40,761 bases of DNA from Bacteroides sp. An322. GTDB lineage: Bacteria > Bacteroidota > Bacteroidia > Bacteroidales > Bacteroidaceae. The stretch is from contig NZ_NFIN01000028.1 in the NCBI RefSeq assembly GCF_002161765.1, positions 1 to 40,761 of the forward strand, in the 5' to 3' direction. Positions 18,679 to 31,687 of this stretch are shown in pieces; position 1 is the stretch's first letter; each line of letters begins with the position of its first letter. The position numbers and the translations under genes are program-made. Below the pieces are notes generated by a model, which had not been told where the DNA came from, did no database searches, and was given only the letters and a program-made list of their open reading frames with translations.

Positions 18679-21600
18679 ATGAAAAAGAAAACAAATCAAA
18701 GCTTTTCAGATGACAAAGGTAGCGAAAAACATGGTATATCCCGCTATCTTGCGCTATCTTTATGTATGTTAACTTTTATTGGAGCATCTGCTCAAACGGG
18801 CAAAGTAACCCTAAAAATAGAAAATGCACCAGTAAAAGAGTTATTCAACGCAATAGAGAAACAAAGTTCCTATCGTTTCTCTTATCGGGATGCAGACCTC
18901 AAAGGCAAACAGAATGTAACAGTTTCTTCGCAAGACGAAAACTTGAAAGACGTATTAACACGCGAGCTTGCCAAACAAGGCTTATCCTATCGTGTACAGG
19001 ACAACCTTATCATTATTTTGCCTGTATCACAACAAAAATCCACAACCAGCAAGACAAACAAAATAACAGGAATAGTAAAAGACACTAATGGCGAACCAAT
19101 TATCGGAGCCAACATCACCGTAAAAGGTCAATCAATAGGTACAATCACAGATATAGACGGGCAATTCACACTAGATGCCCCCGAAGACGCCGTGTTGCAA
19201 ATATCTTATATTGGATACGTAGCACAAGACATCCATACAAAAGGAAAGAAAGAATTCAATGTGATGTTGGAAGAAGATTCCGAAATGTTAGATGAAGTCG
19301 TAGTGGTAGGTTACGGTAGTATGCGAAAAAGAGACCTGACAGGTGCGGTAAGTTCTATCGACAGTAAAAAGTTCGAGAAAGACGCTCCACGTAGCGTAGA
19401 AGACTTGTTGAGAACAGGTGTCCCTGGACTGAATATTGGCTTGTCGAATACAGCAAAGGGTGATGTTGATTTGAATAGTTCGGTGCAGATACGTGGTCAA
19501 CGCTCGCTAAAAGCAGGCAACGGACCGCTAGCTGTATTGGACGGAATCATCTTTCTAGGCGAACTTTCAGAAATCAATCCGTCGGATATCGACCGTATCG
19601 ATGTATTGAAAGATGCTGCATCTGCTGCTATTTACGGTGCTAAATCAGCCAATGGTGTCATCCTTATTACTACCAAAAAAGGACAAACAGGCAAACCTGT
19701 AGTTCGATTTGATGCAAGCATAGGTTTTGCTACCATGGGCGCAAATCGGGAAGTGTACGACCCTGAAGGATACTTGCAATATCGTTCAGACTATTTTAAC
19801 AGTTCGAATAACTTCCAAACTCCTGCCAAATTTGTGCGTCCGACAACCGAAAATCTGAAAAAATACGGTATGAGTATAGAAGAATGGAGAGCCATGGATA
19901 ACCTGCAAGGAAGTGACGAAGACATCTGGTTACAACGTATCGACCTGACTGATACGGAACGCGAAAATTACTTCGCCGGAAAAACAAACGACTGGTATGA
20001 TACATCTTTCCGTACCGGTATACGCCAAGATTATAACGCAAGTCTTTCAGGTTCCAGCGAAAACTTCAGCTATTATTGGTCGCTCGGCTACATGAACAGT
20101 ACCGGTGTAATTGAAGGAAATGAATACGAATCTTTACGTTCAAACTTGAAATTGGACGCAAAGGTCACTGACTTCTTGGAAATGGGATTGAACATCAACT
20201 TCCAAAACCGTTCAGACGGAGACTTTACAGTATCATGGCGCGAACAGATTATCCGAAACACCCCGTATGCTTTGGCTTACGATGAAACCGGAAGTCCAAT
20301 CCGTCACCCAATGGGAGAATCTGGCATGAATCCCGGATGGAATGACGCATTCGACCGCCAATATAAATCCCTTGATAAAGGTTCAACGGTATTTAATGGA
20401 ACAATCTACGCCAAGATAAAACTTCCATTCAATATTAGTTACCAAATGAATTTCTCACCCCGTTCACGTTGGTATCATGACCGTTATCATGAATCGTCAC
20501 AGAATCCTAATTATACCCATAACGGCGAAGTCATACGTGAACAGACCCAATATTTTAGTTGGCAATTGGATAATATGATTAAATGGGATTATACATTTGC
20601 CGACAAACATACGGTCAACGTAACTTTGCTGCAAAATGCAGAAAAGCAATTATCATGGCAAGACCGTATGACGGAACTGAACTTATTGCCTACCGATGCA
20701 TTAGGCTTCCATTACATTAACGGTGCGGACATGACACGCTCGAAAATGGAGACCAATGACGAACAAGTGACAGCAGATGCATTAATGGCACGTGTATTCT
20801 ATTCGTATTCCAATCGTTATATGATTACGGCATCTATCCGACGCGACGGATATTCAGCATTCGGGAAATCCAATCCGCGGGCAACTTTCCCTGCCGTAGC
20901 CTTAGCTTGGAACTTTGCTGACGAAGAGTTCTTCAAATGGAAACCTATGAATTACGGTAAACTGAGATTGTCATGGGGTAAAAACGGTAACCGCGACATC
21001 GGTAAATACGAAGCACTTGCTAATATGACAACCGGACAAGGCAAATATCCTTATATTACCTCTAGTGGTTCTATCTTAGAACTGAGTCAGCTTTATGCCG
21101 ACCGTATGGCAAACCATGGACTGAAATGGGAAACTACCACATCATGGAACGTAGGTCTTGACTTTGGCTTCTTCAACAACCGTATCAACGGTAGTATGGA
21201 ATATTATTATATGCCAACCACCGACTTGATTATGAGCCAAAGCCTGCCTTCTGTATCGGGTTACACAAATGTTACCACCAACTTGGGTGAAGTTGTCAAC
21301 AAAGGTTTTGAACTGTCTGTAAACACACTGAACATCAGCCGTAAGAATTTCGATTGGAGTTCTATATTCAGTTTTTCGTTGAACCGCAATGAAATCAAGC
21401 ATCTCTATTATGAATACGAAGATGTATTGGATGCAGATGGACATGTAGTAGGCAGTAAAGAAAAAGACGACATCACCAACAACTGGTTCATCGGACAACC
21501 GGTAGGCGTGATATGGGATTATAATGTAATAGGAGTTTATCAGGAAAACGAACGCGAAGAGGCTGCTAAATATGGTCTGGTTCCGGGTGATGCAAAAATA

Positions 21601-22131
21601 AAAGATAATTACGATGTAGAGTCTCATAGATATACCAACGAAGACAAAGAATTCTTAGGACAAACAACACCAAAATTCAGATGGACGTTCCGCAATGACT
21701 TTACTTTATTCAAAGATTTAAGCCTGTCGGTAAGCATTTATTCTTATTGGGGACATAAAGGAACAACAACCGACTATATGAATAACTCGAAAGTGAACGG
21801 GTGGTCTGCTGACCGCACCAATGCTTACGTCACCGAATATTGGACACCTGAAAATCCGTCCAACACTTATTGCCGACTGAATTCGACTAATCCGCAGAAC
21901 GTAACCCCACCGTTAGTTTTGGATAAGTCTTTCATTCGATTAGACAACATCTCATTGTCATGGAATGTGCCGCAAAAGTTCTTAAAGCCTCTTACGATTT
22001 CATCCTTAAGAGTCTACGGAAGCATCCGAAACGTGGCTTGCTGGACAAAAGAATGGGACTATTGGGATCCTGAAATCTCAGACGGTCCTTCACCTCGCAC
22101 ATTCACATTGGGAGTAAGTTTAACTTTATAA
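18679..22131 (+). CDS. SusC-like TonB-dependent receptor with STN domain
   Basis: SusC proteins are outer-membrane channels that import glycans bound by a SusD lipoprotein, driven by TonB. The 1150-residue protein has an N-terminal cytosol-side signal region and membrane stretch (YLALSLCMLTFIGASAQ), then an STN domain at about residues 40-110 that signals to FecR. A carboxypeptidase-like domain follows (TGIVKDTNGEPIIGANITV to ISYIGY, about 128-180). The SusC signature DEVVVVGYG lies near 205. A plug (RIDVLKDAASAAIYG) and a long beta-barrel end the protein. No break is seen. The neighbours fecR, susD and a GH2 enzyme make this a polysaccharide-utilisation locus, but its SusD partner is disrupted. 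Confidence 0.95.
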   Translation: MKKKTNQSFSDDKGSEKHGISRYLALSLCMLTFIGASAQTGKVTLKIENAPVKELFNAIEKQSSYRFSYRDADLKGKQNVTVSSQDENLKDVLTRELAKQGLSYRVQDNLIIILPVSQQKSTTSKTNKITGIVKDTNGEPIIGANITVKGQSIGTITDIDGQFTLDAPEDAVLQISYIGYVAQDIHTKGKKEFNVMLEEDSEMLDEVVVVGYGSMRKRDLTGAVSSIDSKKFEKDAPRSVEDLLRTGVPGLNIGLSNTAKGDVDLNSSVQIRGQRSLKAGNGPLAVLDGIIFLGELSEINPSDIDRIDVLKDAASAAIYGAKSANGVILITTKKGQTGKPVVRFDASIGFATMGANREVYDPEGYLQYRSDYFNSSNNFQTPAKFVRPTTENLKKYGMSIEEWRAMDNLQGSDEDIWLQRIDLTDTERENYFAGKTNDWYDTSFRTGIRQDYNASLSGSSENFSYYWSLGYMNSTGVIEGNEYESLRSNLKLDAKVTDFLEMGLNINFQNRSDGDFTVSWREQIIRNTPYALAYDETGSPIRHPMGESGMNPGWNDAFDRQYKSLDKGSTVFNGTIYAKIKLPFNISYQMNFSPRSRWYHDRYHESSQNPNYTHNGEVIREQTQYFSWQLDNMIKWDYTFADKHTVNVTLLQNAEKQLSWQDRMTELNLLPTDALGFHYINGADMTRSKMETNDEQVTADALMARVFYSYSNRYMITASIRRDGYSAFGKSNPRATFPAVALAWNFADEEFFKWKPMNYGKLRLSWGKNGNRDIGKYEALANMTTGQGKYPYITSSGSILELSQLYADRMANHGLKWETTTSWNVGLDFGFFNNRINGSMEYYYMPTTDLIMSQSLPSVSGYTNVTTNLGEVVNKGFELSVNTLNISRKNFDWSSIFSFSLNRNEIKHLYYEYEDVLDADGHVVGSKEKDDITNNWFIGQPVGVIWDYNVIGVYQENEREEAAKYGLVPGDAKIKDNYDVESHRYTNEDKEFLGQTTPKFRWTFRNDFTLFKDLSLSVSIYSYWGHKGTTTDYMNNSKVNGWSADRTNAYVTEYWTPENPSNTYCRLNSTNPQNVTPPLVLDKSFIRLDNISLSWNVPQKFLKPLTISSLRVYGSIRNVACWTKEWDYWDPEISDGPSPRTFTLGVSLTL

Positions 22132-22144
22132 AAAACGAATTGTT

Positions 22145-24036
22145 ATGAAACGTAATTACATACATTTTATTAAATATGCAATCTGCATAGGATTACCTCT
22201 TTTAAACTCATGTTCAGATGATTTTTTAGAGCCGAAAGCCTTATCTTTCTTCGAACCGACCAGTACCTTTACCACCCGTGAAGGTCTGCAGGCCGCCTTG
22301 ACCAGTTGTGACAGGCAAGCTGTTTATGTATTTATGGGAGAAGGTGCCCCCATTTATACCGACCTCTCTTTCTCGGAAGTTGTGGTTAGTAGAAAAACGG
22401 ATAAATCGACCCCAGCACAGAACATGGACATATCGCTAACGCCGACTTCAAATAACAATAACGTAGACTACAACAAGACCGGCTGGTTTTGGGACGATTG
22501 GTACAGAGCTATCCGCTTCGCCAATACAGTCATATCAAATATAGACAACGTAGAAGGACTAGACGCAGAAATACACGACCAAATGCTATCTGTAGCCTAT
22601 TTCCATCGCGCTTGGCGTTATTATAATTTGATATTCCAATTTGGCGATGTCCCCTTCCTGACCAAAGAAGCCGTAGGACCTAAGTTCAACTATCACTCCA
22701 CAAAAATGGATGTGATTATCGGCAAAATGATAACTGATTTGGAATATGCCGTAGAACATGCTCCTGTTACAGCCAATTATGGAAATATCACCCGAGGTGC
22801 TTGCCGCCACTTGTTGGTAAAATTCTATTTGGCAGCTGGAGAATTTGACAAAGCTATAGAACAAGCCAATATCCTGATAGACCAATCGGGATATGCATTG
22901 ATGAAAGATAACTTCGGAACATTCATCAATCCGATGCCTAATATCCATCCCATCACACGAAATGTTATTTGGGATCTTCACCGTCCAGAAAATAAGGCGA
23001 TTCCCGAAAATACAGAAGTCATTTGGGTAATGACACAAGATGATGATTTAGACAATAGCCGCTTAGCAGGACAAACCATGCGTACAGCTGTACCTTGGTG
23101 GTCTGCCACAAACAACCAAGCCATACTAACCCCCGATGGAGAAGTGGGAATGAGTTGCAGTTATGTATATACGCACGACAAATTAGATTTGCGTAAAACA
23201 TACGGACGAGGAGTAGCCTTCTTTGGAGGGACATGGTATTCTACCCACTCTATATGGGACGATTCGAATGACCTGCGGCACAGTTCAGAATCCGGCAACT
23301 GGATGCGTATGGAAGACTTGGTCTACAACGAACCGTCTCTAGAAGGCAAAAGCCAATGGTATGGCAAACATCTGCAACTATACGATGATAAAGGCAATAT
23401 TCTTTGTCCGGATACCATCGCCAACTGGTTCGACTGGCCACATTACAAACTATGGATTGAAGACAAACGCCAGGAATTGCAAAACAATTATAACGGAGGT
23501 GCAGCCAACTGGTATATTTTCCGCTTGGCAGAAACTTATTTATTGCGTGCGGAAGCTTATTTTTGGAAAGGAGACAAACAAAAAGCAGCAGATGACGTAA
23601 ATGAAATAAGAAAAAGGGCACATTGTACTAAAATGTATAGCGCAAACGACATGACCATGGCACTATTATGGACGAAAGAGCCAGAGAACTGACCTATGAA
23701 GAACTTCGTCATGTAGAACTTGTACGAATTTCTTATATCTTTGCCGAAACAGGCCAAGCTGATGAATTCGGAAAAACCTATACGCACAATCGCCTATCGC
23801 AAGACAGCTATTGGTATGAACGGGTGAACAGATACAATAATTTCTATAATAAAGGTGTAGTTACCAACTATGGAAACGAATTTAAAATCAGCCCGTATCA
23901 TATCTTCTGACCCATTCCTCAATCGGCTATCGACGCTAATCGCACAGGACGCATCAACCAAAACTACGGTTATAGCGGTTACGAATATAACGAACCGCCT
24001 TACTCGACCTTAGAAGAAGCTGTTTCCAACGAATAA
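22145..24036 (+). pseudogene. SusD-like outer-membrane glycan-binding lipoprotein, disrupted
   Basis: The first frame (22145-23692) has a lipoprotein signal (LPLLNSC with the lipid cysteine near residue 23) and standard SusD segments: FFEPTSTFTTREGLQAAL, FHRAWRYYNLIFQFGDVPF and FRLAETYLLRAEAYFWKGD. It loses frame near 23650-23668; the next frame carries MDERARELTYEELRHVELVR, the normal continuation. That frame stops at TGA (23908-23910) exactly where SusD proteins carry tryptophan in F-W-P-I-P. Beyond it PIPQSAIDANRTGRINQN and the natural TAA at 24034 remain readable. The two lesions mean only a C-terminally truncated protein, missing part of the SusD core, could be made. It follows susC by 13 bases. 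Confidence 0.9.
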
Positions 24037-24076
24037 GAATCCCTAAAAAATCGGCCCGAAAACACATAATACATAA

Positions 24077-27247
<3,171 letters not shown>

Positions 27248-27264
27248 ATATAATATGTAACTTG

Positions 27265-27313
27265 AAGGAGTTAGAAATCGATGTCGCTATGGTACAGGTT
27301 TCTGACTCCTTTT
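27265..27313 (+). terminator. terminator of the GH2 operon
   Basis: AAGGAGTTAGAAA (27265-27277) pairs with TTTCTGACTCCTT (27299-27311) with one mismatch, ending in TTTT. It lies 17 bases after the stop codon. Confidence 0.75.
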
Positions 27314-27405
27314 AACAACTTCTATCTAACTGCTACTTGCAGATTTATATAACCGCACAGACATAAACACAAGCGAATGCATTGCCAAACAAAATACACT
27401 TCTAT

Positions 27406-27424
27406 CCGTAACATCCCCGTAACA
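27406..27424 (+). promoter_or_regulatory. direct repeat with 11-bp period (possible Pho-box-like site)
   Basis: CCGTAACA occurs at 27406-27413 and 27417-27424, exactly one helical turn apart. This spacing is that of PhoB-type boxes, and the downstream genes fit phosphate-ester scavenging. The site lies about 54 bases before the -7 box, further than a standard Pho box. The regulator is not established. Confidence 0.3.
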
Positions 27425-27445
27425 CAAACTACACCGTTTCTTTAT

Positions 27446-27464
27446 ACATCGGTCACGGCGATGT
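27446..27464. promoter_or_regulatory. 19-bp palindrome upstream of the TonB-receptor promoter
   Basis: ACATCG and CGATGT flank a 7-base centre. The right arm ends 13 bases before the -7 box, so a bound protein would cover the -33 region, as expected for a repressor operator. Confidence 0.35.
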
Positions 27465-27477
27465 AATATGCTTGCTT

Positions 27478-27485
27478 TACTTTTG
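27478..27485 (+). promoter_or_regulatory. -7 box of the TonB receptor-phosphodiesterase operon
   Basis: TACTTTTG lies 31 bases before the ATG at 27517. No canonical -33 element is visible, which fits a promoter that needs an activator. Confidence 0.55.
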
Positions 27486-27516
27486 TTGCATCAAATTAAC
27501 AAACACTTAACTAAAA

Positions 27517-30500
27517 ATGATGACAACAAAAACCAAGCAAGCGTTATTGCTTCTTTGTATCCTGCTCATCCTACCAGGATACTTGTTTGCCCAAGATGAC
27601 CGTGCTGTTATCACGGGTATCGTGACCGATGAGACTAATTTAGGTGTTATCGGCGCCACTGTGCAAGTGAAAAACGAATCTACTGGTTTTACTACCGGAT
27701 CTATTACGAACGAAAACGGAGAATACACCCTCAAACAGCTCCCGCTGGGCGGACCGTATTCTATCAAGGTTTCTTACATCGGCTATGGCGACCAGACCAA
27801 GAGCGGATATACCCTGAACCAAGGCGACCAAGTGCGTGTGGACTTCCAGATGAAAGAAGAATCCATCACGATAGAAGCCGTAGAAGTAGTTGCCAACTCC
27901 TTAAAGAATACCATTGCCACAACCGGCTCGGCTACTTCGGTGACCGAACAGGACTTGGAGAAGCTTCCGGTGAACGGACGTAACTTCACCTCATTAGTCG
28001 ACCTCTCGCCGCTCAGCACCGGGTCGAGCCTTTCGGGCCAGCTGGCGTCTTCTACCAACTATACCATCGATGGCATGACGGCCAAGAACCCTACTTCGGG
28101 AGGAAGTACGACAAGCCGCAACGGAGTGCCTTACGCCATCTCAATGGAAGCCATTCGCGAATTCAAAGTGGTAACCAACCAATACGATGTAACCAACGGA
28201 CGTGCCGGAGGAGGTACGGTGAGCACCGTAACCAAGTCGGGTACCAACACCTTGACAGGTAGTGCTTTTGTGTACGGACGTGCCAATTGGCTATCCAGCC
28301 CATACGACATCCGTGGAAACAAACGCGATAACGACTTCTCCACGTATCAGTTCGGAGCCTCATTGGGTGGCGCCATCGTAAAAGACCGCGCACATTTCTT
28401 CATCACGTGGGATCATCAAGCAGACTCTCGTCCACTCTACATCGCCGACATCCATAATGCAACTGATGAACAACGATACAGCCTGAGCACGGACACGCGC
28501 GACCGTTTCCTGCAAATCGCACGTGACAAATACGGTGTGGCAAACACACCACAATTCGGGGCATTCGACAAGAAACAAAGCACGGATGCTGTATTTGCCC
28601 GCGTAGACTGGCAAATCAATGCCACCAACCTCCTGACTTTCACTGATAACTTTGTGAACGACATGAACAATCAGGGATTGAGTGACAACACCAGCATCAC
28701 AATGTATGAATCGTATGGAAACGTACATTCGTTAAACAACAGTGCTCTGGCCACCCTGCGTTCGGTAGTAGGTCCGAGAGGCACGAACGAACTGAAAGTG
28801 CAACACCTTTATACATTAGAGAAATCGATGCCGGGCGATGAACTGCCATCCGCCAACATTCCACGTGCAATCGTACAGAACGTAGCTTCTACCGTAAACG
28901 GCAAAACCGTACATACAGATATTCAGTTAGGCGGCCAGCGTTATTGTCCCGAAAACTTCTACAACCACGTGCTTCAATTGGTAGACAATTTCTACTACAA
29001 CACAAAACGCATCAATTATACTTTCGGTGTAGATCTGATGTACACCCACATGAACTCACGCTACGGAAGCGAAACCAACGGACGCTTCTACTTCAACGGG
29101 ATAGACGCATTCGAGAGCTTGACTCCTTCGCGTTATGTACGCGAACTCTATCTGACGGATAACGACCGGGTAATGCAAAACATCATGAATGCAGGCGTTT
29201 ACGCTCAATTGCAAACCAAACCGTTCCCCGGATTCGAAATCATCGCCGGACTCCGCTTGGATAACGCCACCTATTTCAATAAAGGAACGTTCAACCAGAC
29301 CGTTTACGATGAATTGGGATTGCGTACCGATAATGGGCTTTCTACATTCCAAGTGCAGCCCCGTTTGCAAATCACGTGGGATATTAACGACAAACACCGA
29401 GATATCATCCGCTTGGGCGGAGGTATCTTTGCCTCGGATATCAATAACTATGCGATGATCAACAACATGGTATTTGACGGGACACGTACCGCTTCTATAG
29501 ATGTTGAGTTAGATCCTAGAGACAAGAACTATAATGAACTGCTAAACCTGCTCCGCCCCGATTTTCCTGCTTATCGTCAAGACCCTTCTAAAGCACCGGG
29601 AGCAGAACTGTTTAATAACCCTAACATCGAAAAGCTCTCTACCATCAACTTGAACGGGGCAGATTGTAAAGTGCCGGTTATCTATAAAGCGAATGTCTCG
29701 TACACCCACTTCTTCAACGACCGTCTGAAAGTGACCGTAGGAGGATATATGACCTTAGGACGTAATAACTACATGTATGTAGACCGCAATATGGTAGACG
29801 AGCCTTATTTCCGCCTTACCGCCGAAGGCAACCGTGGCGTTTACGTACCAGCTGAAAGCATTGATCCGACCGATGGAGAACTGCATTGGGCAAACGGACG
29901 TAAGACCAACAAGGTAGGTCGTGTGCTCGAAATGGTGAGCGAAGGAAAAGTCAACCAGTTTGCTTTCGTGGTAGAAGGAACCTGGAGATACTTCAAGGAT
30001 GGTCAGCTTTCGGTAAGCTATACTTGGAACGATACGAAAGACAACACTTCGTATAACGGAAATGTAGCCAACTCGGCGACTCTCTCGCAAATGGTAGTGG
30101 ATGACCCGCGTGACTTAAGCAAGATGACTTACTCGAATAACCAGTTCCGCCATAAAGTGGTGGTTTATGGTACGGCTCCTACCTTCTGGGGAATCAGCAT
30201 CGGCGCACGCTTCTCGGGCATCGGCGGAACCAGATACTCGCTGGCTGTAGGCGGAAACCTGAACGGTGACTTTGTTAATTCCAATGATTTGGCTTATATT
30301 TACGACCCGAATGATCCCGCTACTCCTGAATACCTACGCGAAGGAATCAATGATATCCTGAACAATCCCGAAGTGGAACAGAGCACGAAAGATTACATCC
30401 GCAAGAGTTTCGGTAAAGTGGCAGAACGCAACGGTGGCGTAAACGGATTCTACGGTACACTTGACTTGCGTCTGGCTAAGAAATTCAACCTGTACAAGAA

Positions 30501-30720
30501 ACATAGCCTGGAATTGTCGGTCGACATCTTCAACGTGGCAAACCTGTTGAACAAAGACTGGGGAGCAGGACATACCTTGGGCAAGCAGAACATCTACACC
30601 ATCAAAAGCTTTGACCAAGACAAAAAACAATTCGTCTACAACGTGAATCCGAACACCGGCGTATCAAGTCTCAACGGAACTCCGTATCAGTTCCAAATCG
30701 GCTTGCGCTACGCGTTTTGA
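27517..30720 (+). CDS. Oar-like TonB-dependent receptor with carboxypeptidase-regulatory domain
   Basis: The 1067-residue outer-membrane protein starts with a signal peptide (LLLCILLILPGYLFAQ). A CarboxypepD_reg-like domain follows at about residues 30-118 (GIVTDETNLGVIGATVQVK to SYIGYGDQTKSG). The plug-like region contains LPVNGRNFTSLVDLSPLSTG and NYTIDGMTAKNPTSGGSTT, and IREFKVVTNQYDVTNGRAGG. This is the pattern of Oar/OmpA-related TonB receptors rather than SusC. The barrel ends in a terminal aromatic (LRYAF). There is no SusD gene after it. The periplasmic glycerophosphodiesterase gene downstream suggests uptake of a phosphodiester or another phosphate source; this is inference. A double ATG leaves the start uncertain by one residue. 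Confidence 0.92.
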   Translation: MMTTKTKQALLLLCILLILPGYLFAQDDRAVITGIVTDETNLGVIGATVQVKNESTGFTTGSITNENGEYTLKQLPLGGPYSIKVSYIGYGDQTKSGYTLNQGDQVRVDFQMKEESITIEAVEVVANSLKNTIATTGSATSVTEQDLEKLPVNGRNFTSLVDLSPLSTGSSLSGQLASSTNYTIDGMTAKNPTSGGSTTSRNGVPYAISMEAIREFKVVTNQYDVTNGRAGGGTVSTVTKSGTNTLTGSAFVYGRANWLSSPYDIRGNKRDNDFSTYQFGASLGGAIVKDRAHFFITWDHQADSRPLYIADIHNATDEQRYSLSTDTRDRFLQIARDKYGVANTPQFGAFDKKQSTDAVFARVDWQINATNLLTFTDNFVNDMNNQGLSDNTSITMYESYGNVHSLNNSALATLRSVVGPRGTNELKVQHLYTLEKSMPGDELPSANIPRAIVQNVASTVNGKTVHTDIQLGGQRYCPENFYNHVLQLVDNFYYNTKRINYTFGVDLMYTHMNSRYGSETNGRFYFNGIDAFESLTPSRYVRELYLTDNDRVMQNIMNAGVYAQLQTKPFPGFEIIAGLRLDNATYFNKGTFNQTVYDELGLRTDNGLSTFQVQPRLQITWDINDKHRDIIRLGGGIFASDINNYAMINNMVFDGTRTASIDVELDPRDKNYNELLNLLRPDFPAYRQDPSKAPGAELFNNPNIEKLSTINLNGADCKVPVIYKANVSYTHFFNDRLKVTVGGYMTLGRNNYMYVDRNMVDEPYFRLTAEGNRGVYVPAESIDPTDGELHWANGRKTNKVGRVLEMVSEGKVNQFAFVVEGTWRYFKDGQLSVSYTWNDTKDNTSYNGNVANSATLSQMVVDDPRDLSKMTYSNNQFRHKVVVYGTAPTFWGISIGARFSGIGGTRYSLAVGGNLNGDFVNSNDLAYIYDPNDPATPEYLREGINDILNNPEVEQSTKDYIRKSFGKVAERNGGVNGFYGTLDLRLAKKFNLYKKHSLELSVDIFNVANLLNKDWGAGHTLGKQNIYTIKSFDQDKKQFVYNVNPNTGVSSLNGTPYQFQIGLRYAF

Positions 30721-30743
30721 TTTTTTAAAATTAACAAGGTACC

Positions 30744-30814
30744 AGTTGACAAGGTGACAAGGTTCTGAATACTCAAGACTATCTAAAGCCTCGTCAACTG
30801 AAACCTTGTCAACT
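30744..30814. repeat. palindromic repeat between TonB receptor and phosphodiesterase genes
   Basis: AGTTGACAAGGT (30744-30755) pairs perfectly with ACCTTGTCAACT (30803-30814), and similar words (GTCAACTGA, GACAAGGT) recur several times within 30732-30829. It has no T-tract and so may let transcription pass into the next gene. Confidence 0.65.
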
Positions 30815-30852
30815 GACACCTCGTCACCTAACAAAAAAACAATAAAACGAAT

Positions 30853-31608
30853 ATGAAAACAAGAAAATTTTTCCTCACTTGCGCCTGCGTACTTTTCGCA
30901 TGGACAGCACAAGCACAAACACAAGTCATCGCACACCGCGGATTCTGGAAAGCAGAAGGCTCTGCACAAAATTCCATCACAGCACTGAAAAAAGCAGCCG
31001 AAGCCCAAGTGTACGGCTCTGAATTCGATGTACAACTGACCAAAGACGGTATAGTGGTAGTAAACCACGATGACACCATCGCCGGCATGACCATTGCCGA
31101 AACCGAATACGAAAAGCTGAAAGACCTGAAACTGAAAAACGGCGAAACCCTTCCTACTTTGGAAGACTATCTGAAAGTCGGAAAGCAATTGCCCGACATC
31201 CAGCTTATCCTTGAAATCAAGCCTCACAAGACCAAGGAACTGGAAGACCAAGCCGCTTCCGCTTGCGTGAAATTAGTAAAGGAATACGGGCTGGAGAAAC
31301 AGGTGGAATATATTTCATTCAGCATGAACATTTGCGAACAGCTTGCCAAACTGACTCCGGGTTCGGAAATCGCTTACCTAAAAAGTGACATTGCCCCCAA
31401 AGAGGTCAAGGCAAAAGGGCTGACCGGCATCGACTATTATTATAAAGTGTTCGACAAACATCCTGAATGGGTGAAAGAAGCGCACGACCTGGGCATGAAA
31501 GTCAACGCATGGACGGTAAACCAAAACGAAGACATGCAGAAGCTGGTCAAGCTGGGCGTGGACTACATCACCACCGACCAACCACTGGAAGCGAAAGAAC
31601 TTCTGTAA
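30853..31608 (+). CDS. periplasmic glycerophosphodiester phosphodiesterase
   Basis: The enzyme splits glycerophosphodiesters, products of phospholipid breakdown, into sn-glycerol 3-phosphate and an alcohol. The 251-residue protein has a signal peptide (MKTRKFFLTCACVLFAWTAQAQ). The GDPD motifs are clear: H28-R29-G in VIAHRGFW, then E57 and D59 in SEFDVQLTKDG, then H72 in VVNHDDT. E-I-K-P-H follows further on. The C-terminal VNAWTVNQNEDMQKLVKLGVD and TTDQP are also family features. It lies 132 bases after the TonB receptor with only a palindrome between, so co-transcription is likely. The next hairpin at 31628 ends the unit. Confidence 0.94.
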   Translation: MKTRKFFLTCACVLFAWTAQAQTQVIAHRGFWKAEGSAQNSITALKKAAEAQVYGSEFDVQLTKDGIVVVNHDDTIAGMTIAETEYEKLKDLKLKNGETLPTLEDYLKVGKQLPDIQLILEIKPHKTKELEDQAASACVKLVKEYGLEKQVEYISFSMNICEQLAKLTPGSEIAYLKSDIAPKEVKAKGLTGIDYYYKVFDKHPEWVKEAHDLGMKVNAWTVNQNEDMQKLVKLGVDYITTDQPLEAKELL

Positions 31609-31627
31609 CAGGATTATCACACATGGG

Positions 31628-31659
31628 AAATAGGGATGTAACACAACATCCCTATTTTT
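31628..31659 (+). terminator. perfect 12-bp terminator overlapping the next promoter
   Basis: AAATAGGGATGT (31628-31639) and ACATCCCTATTT (31646-31657) pair without mismatch around a 6-base loop, followed by TTG. The right arm also contains the first five bases of the TATTTTTG box of the following gene. Confidence 0.85.
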
Positions 31660-31660
31660 G
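31653..31660 (+). promoter_or_regulatory. -7 box of the gene at 31688
   Basis: TATTTTTG lies 28 bases before the ATG at 31688. It lies inside the right arm and T-tract of the upstream terminator, so the two signals share the same bases. AAGGAGGAAAG gives a strong ribosome site just before the ATG. Confidence 0.6.
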
Positions 31661-31687
31661 TAGCATCAAACAAAAAGGAGGAAAGAT

